This document shows, one piece after another, positions 11,943 to 24,265 of a stretch of DNA of 64,000 nt; the first letter of the stretch is position 1, and each line of letters starts with the position of its first letter. The notes beneath the pieces are model-generated. The model was not told the DNA's origin, searched no databases, and was given only the letters and a program-made list of their open reading frames with translations. This DNA is from Udeniomyces pyricola (lineage: Eukaryota; Basidiomycota; Tremellomycetes; Cystofilobasidiales; Mrakiaceae), in the NCBI GenBank assembly GCA_039545295.1, contig BCIK01000004.1, forward strand, positions 869,389 through 933,388, given 5' to 3'. The position numbers were made by a program, and so were the translations under genes.

Positions 11943-12864
11943 AATAGGAGGAAAAAAAATTCAAAAACGCAGAGAAGGAGAGAGGGAAGGAGAAGGAGAA
12001 AGAGCGAGAGGCATAGTATCTGTGCTTCTCTCCCTTTCCACCTTTTCCCCAAACAAACCTCGTCTTGTTTCTTTCCTTTTCTTTCCTTTTCTTTTCTTTC
12101 TTCTGACTTTTATAAGGCCTGAGTTTGATCGATCTGGCTTTCTTTTGTTTTTGTTTCACGTTCCCTATGTTTCCTCTGATCTCTTTCTTTTTTCTTTTTC
12201 TTTTTTCTCAGCCTGCGCGCGGCTCTTTCTCTTCTTCTTTGTCTTCTTCTTCTTCTTTTTATTCCTCCTCTGTTTTTTTTTTGTTTTTGTTTTTTGTTTT
12301 TTTGTGTGTGTTTTCTTTCTTGTTCTTCCGCGCAGCACACGAAACGAAACTGCTCCTACGACTACGACCACCTTGCGAAATATCTATCGATTGCCGCCCC
12401 CTACTAAACAGATATTATAGCTATATGTATACAATCAGCTGAGCACGCGTGTGAATGATGATTATTTGCATTCCCCTGGAAGATCAATGAAAAAGAAAAT
12501 CAGAAGAAAAAAAAAGGAGAAGAAGAAGAAAAGGAGGTTAAGGAGACCTCAACGTGAGAACGAGAACAAAGAAGAATGAGGAAGAAAAGACATCATCCCG
12601 AACCCAAACCAAACCAAATCTCGATCTCATTTGCAGATCATGTCTTCTCCTGATGACTTTGCCGTTCACGCATTACCCTACTTGTTAAAAGGAAGAAAGA
12701 ACAAAAACAGTCTAAGAGGAGCATACATCTTCTTCTAGTCCTAATCTTCTCTAGCTTCTTCCGCCCCGATCTTAACCCTTCAAGTAGTTCCTCATGACCC
12801 TCCCTTCACGTGTTTCGTACATACATACGTCCCCTACGAAACACGACGTAATTCATTCCAGATA
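11943..12864. other. Convergent 3' region RPA2 / NAA25
   Basis: This 922-nt stretch has no credible gene. From about 12030 to 12340 it is almost pure pyrimidine on the plus strand (T runs mixed with C), followed by a purine-rich part (12480-12600). The apparent long reading frames are low-complexity Phe/Leu/Lys strings produced by these runs. It should hold the 3' UTRs and polyadenylation sites of both genes. Confidence 0.6.
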
Positions 12865-15800
12865 TCACTCGACGATCCTCTCCGAGATCCTCCTTGCCAA
12901 TCCCACGTAAGCTCCCCTTCGACTCTCTCCAAACGCCCTCACAAGCTCCTCCACTTTCTCCTTTCCTTCCCCCATCCCGATCTCATCTCCTCCTGCTCCT
13001 GCGCCGCCTCGTGTTCGGTGGTAGGGGGTGATGATCATGGCGCGTCGGATGAGATCGCGAAGGGCGGGGTTCGATCCGAGATCGTCCCCGATCGCGCGAA
13101 GGGTCGAGGCGATCTGTCGAAGAGACGGAACGAGGATTTCGACGTGTAACGTCTGGGCCGTCATCACTCGGTCCCCATCGTTCGGAGCACAGGAAGAGGA
13201 AGAAGGAGGAGGAGCGAGAAGGGAAGGGGAAGAAGGCGATGGTCGAGGTTGAGAGGGTTTGGATTTTTTGGATTTTGAAGAGGTGGATGTGGAGGAGGAA
13301 GAAGGAGAAGAGAGGGTTCGATGGGTTAAGAGGGAGAAGAAGGTGTAGGCCTGGACAAGGTTTGGGATGAGAAAAAAAAAATTGGAGTTGGGTGTGTACC
13401 AAAGGGAGATCAGGGGTGAATTGTTGAAAGAGGGAAGTCGAAAGGAAATGTCAGCAGGCAGAATGGGATGACACAGGGAAAGAGAAAAAGGTGTGGGGGG
13501 GGGGGAGAGGAGAGGGGAAGGAGGGGGTAAGGAAGAATGAGTTTAAGCGAAACGACAGAACGAGAAACAACTTTCGTTGACGTGTTGGAGGGGAAAGAGA
13601 CAGATACAAACTTCGAGGGTTATGCTAGCTGCATGGAGAATCTGCCATCCGAGTGGTGGTGAGGTCTCCGTTGCTGCTGCTGCTGCTGCTGCTGATGAAG
13701 GAGTAGAAGAGGCTAGCATCGCGATGCGAGTAGCCATATCTATATTCATGGAAGCGAAATGAATGTGGAAAGAAAAGAGACACGTGAAGTTTTTTTTAGT
13801 TTTTTTTATTAAGATCAGCATCTTGCAGACACCACGCGCTGATCAGTTGGGAACGAACGAGTGAAAAAAGCTCCGATAGAACTGGCAAGTTCGGCTTTGG
13901 GAGCCGTCGGATCGCGCGACCAGTTGTACATGTCCAGGGCTGTTTGGGCAAGGGACCGTTCGTCGGTGGTCAACTGAGAGCCAGGCCGGATGGGGCCATG
14001 AGAACAGACGGTGAAAAACGAATGGAAAGCATAGGAGAGAGATACACAGGCGAAATGACCACGAGAAGCGTAAGAAGCAAGACAAGAATGCGGTTCAATA
14101 AAAAAAGGATCGGAAGCAAATTAATCATCAGCCTTCATTTCTTCTTTTTCTTCTTTTTTTCCGTCCCCAGAAAAGGGAGGAAACATCTTGATCACAGGAA
14201 GTGCTGTACTCACCGACGAAGACTTTTCCAACCCTTCCTTGATGGCCGCCGTCAGACGAGCGACGAGATCCTTCTTAAGATCTTGCTTCTCGCCCGCCGA
14301 AAGCATGAGGATATAGATGGCGTTGAAGATTCTGACCCACGATTCCTGAGGAAAAGGGCGAGGTAAGCAAGATGCGAGACCGAAGAGGTAAACAGAAAGG
14401 GAAGGAAATAAGCTGATCTCAGCAAAGGAACCCGAGAGATATCAGCAACGGTTTCTTGACATACAAACGACACACACGAACCTCGACATGACATGGCCCC
14501 AAGCGCAAGAGGATATCGATGGAAGGCGATCCATTGGGCTGGTACGATGGCGTAAGACGAAGATCTCGGTTGTCGACCAAGGGGATCGATCGAGGTCGTT
14601 CTGTTGTCAACGAAACGGATCAACAGTAAGTAAGAATTGAAGTCATGGGAAAGGAAAAGAGAGGAGGGGGTTGGTTTGGTCTATCCTTGCAAAACAGCGA
14701 GAGGCGAGAAGATAGCAGAGAAGCAAAGATCAAAGAACAAAACGTACTCGACAGATCTTCGATTGACCCCAAGAGCCCGGCGAATCCGAGGGTGCCGGGG
14801 TGAGTTTCGCGTGCCAAGGTGAGTCGAAGAGACTCTAGCTGAAGCACCCGGCGTTGGAGAGAGTCGGACAGTCGGGTTTGGAAAGCGATAAAGTCAGGAA
14901 TCTATGGTGTCGTTGTGGTTTGCAGTATTTTTGAATCATGAGGATTCGATCATGAGGAAGGAGAAGAGAAGTGGAAAATATCCCAGGGGCAAGGAGGAAA
15001 GAAAAGATTTATCGTCAGCTAGAGTAGGATGGATCGAAAGTCTGAGGCGTTTTGAAGACTGACCTGGGGGTAGGATTCGTGCGAAAACGCCGCAATGACC
15101 ATCTCGGGCGTCTAAGAACAGAACGCGGCGGCAACCAAGCAAGGCAGAAAAGGAAGGACGGCCATCGATCAATACAGAAACTTAATCTGAGATGCCTATG
15201 TGTGGTAAACAGTCTCGCTACAGCAAGAAACATAGGAGAGAGAAGCACGAGAAGAAGAAAAGACGAAGATCATGACACAGTGAAAAATGACGGATTCGAC
15301 TCTGATACGTACATCGACTTCGTTGGAAACATGGTACTTTTCCCCTCGTTGGCAGACTTCCAGGAAAGTTGCGGCATCCCCGCCGTTCGAGTTGATAGCG
15401 ACGCCAGAGCCAAACGTGGCGGCTCGGGAAAGAAGGAGGTGGGAGAGGGTATCGTGTTGAACTTGAGTCAATTTAAGATCAATGTAGAGGGGAATGCTTA
15501 GGGATGAGGCACCTGAAAAGGATACGTATGTTAAAGGAAAGAGGAGAGAGGAAGAGATACAAGTCAGCTGCACGAAGATACATCTATCAGGCCGAGAGGG
15601 ACGACACGGAAGAGGGCAGATCGTTACCCAAGAGACGGAAAAGCGGGATGAGCAGTAGTCGGAGATAGTGATTTTGTGGCGAATTGGCCGAGGCGGAATG
15701 AACGAGCCCGACGGAGCGCAGCAAGTAACTCTGATCGCCTGATATGAGCGAAATTAGTAAGTAATAAGGTTGAGCAGAGGTAGGAAGATAGAATCGGTTG

Positions 15801-18399
15801 ATATATGTAAGTGATAGGGAACGTAGCAAGGCAGTAAGGTAGGTCGGGTTGACGGGATTGAGGGCTCGGTCGGGGCGAACCTGTGACATGATGGAGGGAG
15901 ACGAGGATGTTGCATGCCAAGATGGCCAGATCATCCACTGGCTGAAGTTCTGTTTTTGGGAGATCTTTGCCTGTTCCAGCGGTTAGACCCCAGACAACAA
16001 GCAAACAAATCAAACCAGGAGGATGTTCAAGGTTGAACGGTATTAGAAAAGCCGTTCCAATATCAAAACCTTTGGTCATTTTAAAGGAAGAAAGACAGAC
16101 TGACCGAGTGGTAGAGCCTGAGCGTAAAGCTCAAGGAGCGCGTCGACATGTTTTTCCTCTTGAGAAACTGTATCGTGTGAGCTTGACGGAGAGACATAGC
16201 GGAGGATCTTGTGCGCGTTGATCTCGGTCTGTAGTGACTTGGCCGTCTCCTAAAACCCGAAGCAGAGAGCGAGTAACAGGTCCAACATTGACAAACACGG
16301 TACACAAATCAGGGACTTGCCGGGAAAGGAATCTGGTGGACAAGTAGACTGCAAACTCAATACACTCACATGTGATTGACCGATGTTTGTTTTGACGAAC
16401 TCAACAATGGCAGCAACGTCGTCTGGGGACAAAGAGAGGAAAGGCTTGAGATCTTCAAAGCAGCAGGCTTTGGTCGAGAAGAGACCAAAGTAACGCCGAA
16501 TCAGGTCCACAGCTAGCATGACAAGGAACGTTAGAGTGGTCAGTTTCAGGGCTCAGGTTCGGCTCGTTTGGAGAGAACCATCAAACAGAAAGAAAAACCA
16601 GACAACTCACTCTGTTCGCTCTTGCTTTTCTCGGATTCCGGTCCTCGTTCCTTCTGTCGTCTCGTCAGCTCAAGTCGTGCCAAAAGAGGGCTCCTCGAAC
16701 TTGCTCCAAGCTCCTCCGCGAGAGCCACAAAGGTCTCCGCCGTCAATTCAACATACTCCGGCTTGAAGGGTTGCAACAAGAACGCAAGGTCGATGAGATG
16801 AAGGTAAGTGAGGTGGTTGAGATCCTTCTTGGATCCTTGCGATCCGACACCGTCAATCTTGGCCTTCAGACGTGTCCATTCCGTCGCCCAGATCTGGTCC
16901 CTCGCCTCCTGCCCATCCGAGGGCTCCTTTCCGTTCTCCCCTACACTAGGAGGTTCTGAAGTCTTTCCAACGTCTTGGCTCTTGACACCCAATCTCCCCA
17001 AGACTCGAACGACCTCCCATCGCAGCTCCTCGACCTCTAGATTTTCTCCGGCGACTTTGACGACGTCCACTCTGCCGAGGTAGGCATAGGCTTCTGACAG
17101 ACGGGCCTGCTGGTGCAAGGGGGCTACTTGAGAGAGGGAGAGGAGGACCTGAAGGTGAAGGTAGATGTGCGAAGGCGAGGGTGGTGGACCGGGGGCAGAA
17201 GAGAGTAGTCGGTGTGCAAGGGAGAGTGGAATAGAAGGGTTGGCGGGAGGCGGGGTGGTTGTAGCCTGAACGAAAAGGAACGGGGCAGTGAGCAGGCCGT
17301 GATGAGAGAGGAAGGCTATAGAGGAGAAGATATGGCAGACGTCTGCATTACCTGCAAGTACAGACTCATGGCCGACCAATAGACTGTCCGGGTATCTTCA
17401 AACGATCCATGCAACTTGAAAGAGGTCTAATGTGCAAGAAATCAATTTGGCGATTAGCATACGACGTCGACTGGAACGAGAGACGAAACTAGGGGATAAA
17501 AGAGGATAATAGAGGGATGTATAGACAACGAAAGAAAGAGGCTAGGGCCGATTACCTTTTGAACATTCTTCCAGTCTCTTAAGCGAACATAGGTCATGCA
17601 GAGTTGCTGAAAAGTCGGTCGAAATCCCACATCGTCATTAGGTCATGTAAGTGACAGCAACGTCGGACTGGCAAGGCATAGAGTATACGTACCATGCCGA
17701 GGCCCCCATCTGTGGGATGCTTCTCAAATGCGTACGCCATCAACGGAGGAAACTTGTCGGCTATGGCAAGTAAAGGGATTCTGTATCGTCAGCAGTAGAT
17801 CAATGATAAAGCGGTCCGTACACCTTTCTCCCAAAGATGCTGGACATGAAGCTGTGAGCGAACCTCGGCCGAGATCTGTCATGACGATACGCATCCATTT
17901 GAGAGCTTCCTCATCTTCGACCTTCATGCCTTCAAGGCCGAGTGAGATTTTGGCAGCTTCCGTTCGGTCGTTTGTTTTAGTCAGGAGGAGAGCTTGGAGG
18001 GCCTAGGTGTGCAAGAGTGGGAAGCCGATGTAGGAGCAAGAAAATGGGGAAGCAAGTGTCAGCTTGCGGTCGCCTCCGACGCAAGGAGTAGAACGAGTTA
18101 GAAAACGGACGAGAAGAAGGTGATGGTTAGGACCCGACTTGATCCTAGGCAGAAGTTTTTGAACGAGTGAGAGTCCAGACTTGTAATTTTGAGTGTCGAG
18201 AGAGTCTGGATGAGGGTGGCCAGAGAATAGAGGAGGAGTATGGAAAGAGAAACGCGTGTGTGATTCGCCAAAGCAAACGTGCCGCAAGAAAGCGGGGACG
18301 AATGAGCATGTGAGGCCGATGAATTGTTTGTCGAATGAGCGAGATTGATGACAGACTGTAGATAGGCCCTAGAAGCCGGCGTTCTGCCTGTAGCGACAT
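12865..18399 (-). CDS. NAA25: NatB acetyltransferase auxiliary subunit (Mdm20/NAA25)
   Basis: NAA25 (Mdm20 in yeast) anchors the catalytic NAA20 subunit to the ribosome; NatB acetylates nascent Met-Asp/Glu/Asn N-termini, including actin and tropomyosin. The start is the ATG at 18399: MSLQAERRLLGPIY in exon 18399-18357 joins in frame to NSLDTQNYKSGLSLVQKLLP in exon 18205-18111, the TPR-like N-terminus of the family; exon 3 starts at 18002. Inside, ARLELTRRQKERG (about 16630) and RRYFGLFSTKACCFEDLKPF (about 16490-16430) match the conserved middle, where human NAA25 has a KPCCF..DLK motif. The last exon ends near VGLARRISERIVE at 12868. Intermediate pieces at 17890, 17750, 17580, 17330-16610, 15900-15330 and 14300-13560 are in the same gene, but I did not close every splice phase. 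A poly-Ala stretch is encoded at about 13673-13700. Confidence 0.85.
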
Positions 18400-18644
18400 G
18401 GGTTGGGACGATGGGCAGGTTGATGGTGAACTCGTGGATGGGTTGGATCTATGTTGGAATCCAATTCATGACACAAGTCAGCCTTACCATTTACCATAAA
18501 CGTAAGCCTATATCCACACCTGCAACTCCATCGCCCGACTCCCTTGCCATCCCCATCGTCACCACTTTCATTCAGCTTTGTCCAGATCACCACCGTCCTC
18601 GTCATCAGCCCAAACACTACCTATCATTTCCACCATCCTTCACC
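18400..18644. promoter_or_regulatory. Compact bidirectional promoter NAA25 / SLD5
   Basis: Only 245 nt lie between the NAA25 start codon (minus strand, 18399) and the SLD5 start codon (plus strand, 18645). The plus strand is pyrimidine-rich just before the SLD5 ATG (18560-18644). The frame of SLD5 is open upstream to 18411, but that extension begins inside the shared promoter and shows no family similarity, so the ATG at 18645 is preferred. Confidence 0.55.
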
Positions 18645-20194
18645 ATGCCCTCCTTCTTTGACGATTCAGACGAGGACGAGTTCCCGGCCCCCCTTGCTCA
18701 AGCGTCGCGTCCCTTTCGTCCGTCTCACCAACCGAATCAGCCTCCACCTCAAGCCCAGCCCGGTCCAGGACCGTCTTCCTCGCTACATCGATATTCATCC
18801 GATCCGTACGCCCATTCCCTCAGTGCCGGGTACGATAACGGCGATGACGACGACACCATGGGAGGCTACTCGCGTCCGACGCCCGCTGCGAGACGCGACG
18901 TCTCCATGGGGTCATATCGTGGCGAGATCGATTCGCAAGATTATGGGATGCACGGTCCAGATGGAGGAAATGCGGACGGAGAATTTGATACGAACAATCC
19001 TGAACCCCAGCAAGACGTTGAGAAATTGATGAGAGCGTGGGTTGCTGAGAGGGGCTGCCCAGGCTTTCTCCGATACGAGGACGATCTCGTGGAAAACGTC
19101 ATCTTTCGCATCGGTCAACAAGTATGTTTGGACAGCCCGGTATTATCGTCATCATCTGGGAGACACTCATACAGAAGGATTTAGGCAGACCCACACGCGT
19201 TGCTTGGATGACGAGATGATGTCGGACGTTGACGTCTCTTCGGTTCTCCTGCCCTTTCTGTTTGATGATACCATGATACGCTCGCTTTCTCTCTACTTCG
19301 CTTCTCCCCACAGAAAGAGATGGTATCCGTCTTGTTAAGCGAAGCCTCGACCTCAGAGGAGGAACACTTCAAATTGATGCTCGTTCAAACCGAGCTCGAA
19401 CGGGCAAAGTTCCTCCTGCGTTCTTACCTTCGGACGCGTCTCGCCAAGGTGGGTGTGCTGCGTCTTGATCGATTGTGTTTAACTTTGCCGGGACCAGGAG
19501 CTGATGAGATGGTCTGATCTATGCGTGTCAATACACAACATCCAAACGGTCAGGTTGAACAATACGCCCACCATCTCACCCTCTCGCCGACGACCCTACC
19601 CCTATTGTCCGAACTGGAACAAGCGCATGCTCAAAAGTGGGTCTTAGCTCCGACGTAAACTTCCCTTGCTGTCTTCATTTTCACATGTGTGAAGCTTATC
19701 TGATACCTCTATACCGTACAGATACCATGATCTGGTCTCGAGTCACTACCAACATAGCGTTTTGGACTCTCTTCCAGATCAACTCGGCAAGCTTGACGCT
19801 AAGGAAAGCGATGGCACTAGCATGGGTGAGGCCCTCTTTTTTTCTGCCTCTTATTGAACGAAGCCTCTTTGTCCTAACCACAGAAATTTACGTCTCACTT
19901 TACTTTGTACTGATGATTTGTATTGGTTCGACAGTGTCTCGTCCAAACCCCATGACGGCTGTCTTCATTTATTGCCGACGTGATATATCGGGAGCCCGTC
20001 TACCCTCGTGAGTGCCTTTTTGCTTCTTGCCTTCAAAGACACTCGTCACTAAACAATCGCTGACGTCAAAATCTCGCTTCCATGTGCCATTGTACAGAGG
20101 AGAAGTCATCGACTTGCCCAAAGGAACGACTCACCTGCTTCGATGGGCCATGGCTGAACCTTGGGTCCGGGATGGCCGGGCCGAGCTGATATAA
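18645..20194 (+). CDS. SLD5: GINS complex subunit Sld5
   Basis: Sld5 is one of four GINS subunits; GINS joins Cdc45 and MCM2-7 to form the replicative helicase in the nucleus. Six exons close to 322 residues: 18645-19121, 19314-19448, 19554-19636, 19722-19825, 19935-20007, 20098-20194. The first ~110 residues are an acidic, Pro/Ser-rich extension (MPSFFDDSDEDEFPAP). The conserved A-domain follows: VEKLMRAWVAERGCPGFLRY, then LVQTELERAKFLLRSYLRTR with the family's ELER(V/A)KF(I/L)LRSYLR signature. The B-domain at the C-terminus contains VSRPNPMTAVFIYCRRDI and GEVIDLPKGTTHLLRW. The long N-terminus makes the protein larger than yeast or human Sld5 (about 220-290 residues). Confidence 0.93.
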
Positions 20195-20996
20195 TACCGT
20201 GATGGGATTGATCTGCAGAGAAAGAGGAATGTCGGATTGGACTATTATATGTTTGAGTACCGATTTATACTAAAAACGATCAACTATTGTTGAACTGGGC
20301 GTAGCCAAGCAGACTAACACGGCGCTGCAATCGCGTACATTACCGGCAACGGTTAAACGCCTGCACTTCTTGACCCTACTCTCCTCCGCTGATTTTGCAC
20401 CTCACGAACGGGCTCATTTGATGACTCACAACTTCAAGCTACCAGATAGGCCTCATCACTCTTGACAAGAGTTCACCATTCTCGCAAGGAACGATGGATG
20501 TGCCTACAGCTAGCTCGAAGGCGTCGCGCGCGTCTGCAAAGAAATCGAAGTGAAGACGTGTATACAATGCACTTCGTCGGTCTGTATGCACGTGTAAATG
20601 ATAGTATCATTATGATGACACAGCAGATAATTGAGATCCCTTGAGTCTCGCCATCCGTCTGTTGAATACTGAATCCTTGAAGAAGAGAAACGCTTGATGA
20701 CTACGACTGGCCAGAAAGAAGACATCTAATGTGTTCGAATAAATGGTAACCAATCTTGACCAATCTAATTACGTATTACGCAATACGTCCAACGTCGATC
20801 GACCACGCGTCACGAGGGCCAATTAGCCGGTTTGCCCGCGGGCGCATTTCCGGCCTCCGGCCTGGCCGTGGCCAGTCATGAGCGAAGCTTCCAATTGAAG
20901 TCTCTTTCATCATGACTTGAATAGCTTGAACACTGAACTGATATAATCACAACGTCCAGTACCAACAACCGTCCTCGCCTTTCGTATTGCACTCCT
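20195..20996. other. Intergenic region SLD5 to MFS transporter
   Basis: This 802-nt stretch has no supported gene. It holds the SLD5 3' flank and the transporter promoter. A short GC-rich patch at about 20830-20870 contains the alternating purine-pyrimidine word GGCCTCCGGCCTGGCCGTGG. I see no terminator-like hairpin or RNA gene. Confidence 0.5.
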
Positions 20997-23900
20997 ATGT
21001 CCATCGAACTCGACACCATCAGCCCTCAACTGGCGTATGATCAAGGACCAAGGGCCTCGGGCTCTTGGCAGCGTCGCACTTCGACTGCTGCTGCTGCTGG
21101 GTCACCTATCTTCCATCCTTCAAACTCCAGCACAACCAGTCGCGAGGCCCAGCACCTTCCTGACCCGTTCGCCGAAGATGATGAAGACAAGATCACCCAT
21201 CACCCGACTCCATCCCTGAACTCGACCCGAAAATCATCGCTCGACATCGTTGCTGGTGATCCGTGGGAACCTACAACCCAGCGGCAACTCGAATTAAGCA
21301 GACGGTCATCCTTGCAACGCGAAGGCAGCCATGAAGGCAGAGGGCTGGACCGGTTACCCTCGCCAACGATTCAACAACACCCCGCACAAGAGCTGTACCC
21401 TGCAGACAAGGGCATCAACGCATGGCTCTTTCTCCTGGCGGCAACCATCACTGAGCTGTGAGACCTCTTCACGCCACATCAGCTATTGTTTCGGCTACTA
21501 TCTTACTCGATGAACAGCGACTCATTCTGGCTATTACTGATCGCATTGATAGGAGTGTATGGGGAATGAGTTTCTCGGTAGGGTAAGTTAACATACCTAC
21601 ACTCAGATAAACCAGACCGAAATCGGACTGGCCCGTCCGACGGCGGCTAGCTCTAGTACCTCTTGCATCTTCCGTCTTCATGCTGGACGTTCGATCATTG
21701 ATGCAGCTTTTTTGTGGGCTTCCACAGCATCTTGCATCAGTATTGGACGAGTACCCTGTTTACGAATGGCGATGTACCTATCACTTCGGGTCAGGAATCG
21801 ATCCTTACTCTAGCGGCGACTCTACAGGTCGGTTCCGAATCTTCATCTTGGCGAAAACTCTGCCGAAACCCTTCAGGATAGAGCCAGGCTAACCGATCTG
21901 ATACTACCAGACTGGTCTCATGTACCTCGGTACTGTCGTTTGCGGGCCCATTCTTACCCGATACGCTCACTACCGGGTTTACCTTCAACTCTTCGGCCTC
22001 GCTGCTGCCTCGATGGCGATCCTTGGCAGTGCCTTTGCTACGCAACCTTACCATATCCTCATTTCCATCGGGCTTGTATACCCTTTTGCATGTTGTGAGT
22101 CTTCCCGATTCGCTCCGAAGGGGTTTTTTTTTTGTTGTCATTTTGTTCCTTAAGCAAGTGCTGATGGGCTACGGAATCAATCAGTCTTCTATCTCCCCGC
22201 GGTAGGTCCAATTAAGGAATGAACCCCAATCAAGCGCATCTCAAGAAGGACTCATGAGGCTAACACCTTCACTGACGATCAACATTGCAGGCGACGCTCC
22301 TGTTTGAGTGGTTCTCGGCGAGGAGAGGTATTGCAACAGGGTGTATGTATGCGGGTACCGGGATCGGAGGGGCAACCTTCCCGTTCATCATGCAAGGCTT
22401 GCTGCAGAGGTTCGGATACAAGCCCGCTATGATCTCTCTCGTACGTCGTTGGCATACGTGCTTTCTTCCCTTTTCCCTGCTCGTCTCTCTTCATTTCTCA
22501 TAGCTCAGTCTCTCTCTCCCCCCCCCCCTCCCTCCTCACGGGCTGACACCACTCGCTTCTTCCACTGTTTTACTTCCATGCAAACTCAGGCCCTGGGCTT
22601 CTTCCTCGTCAACCTATCCATCCTACCTTTTATCAAGCCCCGTATTCCGATCCCTCGGAGAGGCACGCCTGCTTCTCGCCAGCATCGTGCACGAAAGCTC
22701 AACATGAGCTTCCTCCGTCGCTCGACGTTTTGGGCATTCATCCCGATGATCCTCTTGACGTCGTGCGGCAATTTCCAACCCTCCGTTTGGCTTCCCAGTG
22801 CGTGTTTTTTTTTTGTTGTTGTTGTTGGAGAAACCCATTTGTCTCTTACTCCCTTGTGCTGGTCTGGAGTTGCTGGGAATGAAGGCTGTAGTGTATCACT
22901 TTATTAAAACGATGGAACAGAGAAGAAAGGCTGATTGTTCTCCTTGGTCGTTGATGATTGACGGCCTGCTACAGCCTATGCTGAGGACATTGGACTTACC
23001 GCTCCAAACGGGACTGCCCTCATCGCCATCATGAACGGTCAGTCTTCACTTTGGTCTTCTCCTTCATGGGGTTTCCTTTTCTTCCCAAACAATTCCAACC
23101 ATCTGATTTTATCATCTCTTTGCTTGTTAGGCGCCTCCATCCCCGGTCTTCTCCTCTTCGGCTACATTTCTGACCGGCTACCGCTCCGACTCGTCATCGC
23201 CCTCTCCTGTTTCGGATCCGCCTTCTCGTGCCTCTTCCTTTGGGGCTTCGCTTCTCACAACGCTGGGATCCTCATCGTCTTTGCCATCTCGTTCGGTTTG
23301 TTGTCGCTCTCGTTCAGCGCAGCCTGGAGCAAGCTCATCAGCACGATGGCTAGTAAGTCGACTCTTTCCATCGCATCATCGCATCCAATTAAGCGGCGAT
23401 ATAAGCAAGCTGGCATCTTTTTTTACGTGTGGATACGATGACTTATGGAAGCTCATCCTCACAACGACCTTTTTTTTTTTACCCATCTCTTTTTTTTTTT
23501 TTTCTTCTTTGGCTTGGCTCGGCGTGGCGTGGGGTTTACGTTCTTGGCTCACGTAGAGGACGATCCAACGTTGACGACACTTCTCTTCTCGCTCATCTCC
23601 TTCGCACGCGGGATCGGAAACATCAGTTGTACGTCCATCTATATGTCTTTTTTTTTTCTTCATCCATCATTATCATCATCATCATTACGCATCGGGTTTC
23701 CCCTCTCAACAAAAAAAAAACACGTCCTCGATTGGCCTTACCCCTACCCTTCCCTCCTCTCGGATGAATTTTATTCGCTAACACCTCTCTACTCAACTCA
23801 TACCTCTCTTTTTCCAACTTAGCTGGACCTGTGGCGTCGGCTCTGTTGAGATCGAACGCTTTCCGAGGGGCCGCCGGAAGTTACGGCATCAAGAACTACG

Positions 23901-24265
23901 TATGTGATCTGTCTCTGATCAGTTAGAAATGAAGAGGATCTTGAAGTCTCTCCCCTCCCCCCCCCCCCCCCCCCCCCCCCCCGGCCCCTCCTCCCTTGAC
24001 CGACGTCGTCGGTCTCATTCGATCTGCGCGTTCCTCCGCACCATTTGACTAACATGCTTCCTTCCTCCCTCCATCTCTCTATCTTCTTCTTTCCTCCTTC
24101 TTGGTCTCTAACGTATATATATAACCTCATCCCTCTTGATCGACCGGCGTGACAACTCATGGCAATCTGTGGACGACGAACGCACGACGACAGGGCGCGC
24201 TCTTACTCTACTCGGGCTTGACGATGGTCGCCGGTTCGATCGTCGGAGTGTCCTACCGAGAATGA
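20997..24265 (+). CDS. MFS transporter, monocarboxylate (MCH-like) family
   Basis: A 12-helix major-facilitator membrane protein of the fungal monocarboxylate-transporter-like group; the substrate cannot be read from sequence. Twelve exons close to 551 residues: 20997-21457, 21553-21582, 21728-21827, 21911-22094, 22185-22201, 22291-22440, 22590-22797, 22975-23037, 23131-23352, 23557-23628, 23823-23899, 24194-24265. The N-terminus is a hydrophilic cytosolic tail of about 135 residues. Helix 1 is built across the exon 1/2/3 joins (LFLLAATITELSVWGMSFSV). The loop after helix 4 reads LLFEWFSARRGIATGCMYAG, the family motif in which an Arg-rich loop precedes a Gly-rich helix. The central loop is short. 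The C-terminal half has FGYISDRLPLRLVIALSCFG, the MFS motif-A-like loop. Exon 5 is only 17 nt. Confidence 0.9.
23957..23982 (+). repeat. 26-nt poly-C tract in transporter intron 11
   Basis: An uninterrupted run of 26 C, the longest homopolymer in the window, lies in the intron 23900-24193 of the transporter. Runs of this length are prone to sequencing and polymerase slippage errors, so the true length is uncertain. Confidence 0.9.

Noticed and set aside
12110..12442. Overlapping Phe/Leu- or Lys-rich frames between RPA2 and NAA25
   Set aside because: They are translations of a mononucleotide-rich 3' region, lack family similarity and have no splice or start context.
18411..18644. Extended Sld5 N-terminus starting at 18411
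   Set aside because: The extension overlaps the divergent promoter and shows no similarity; the ATG at 18645 gives the usual acidic start and is preceded by a pyrimidine leader.
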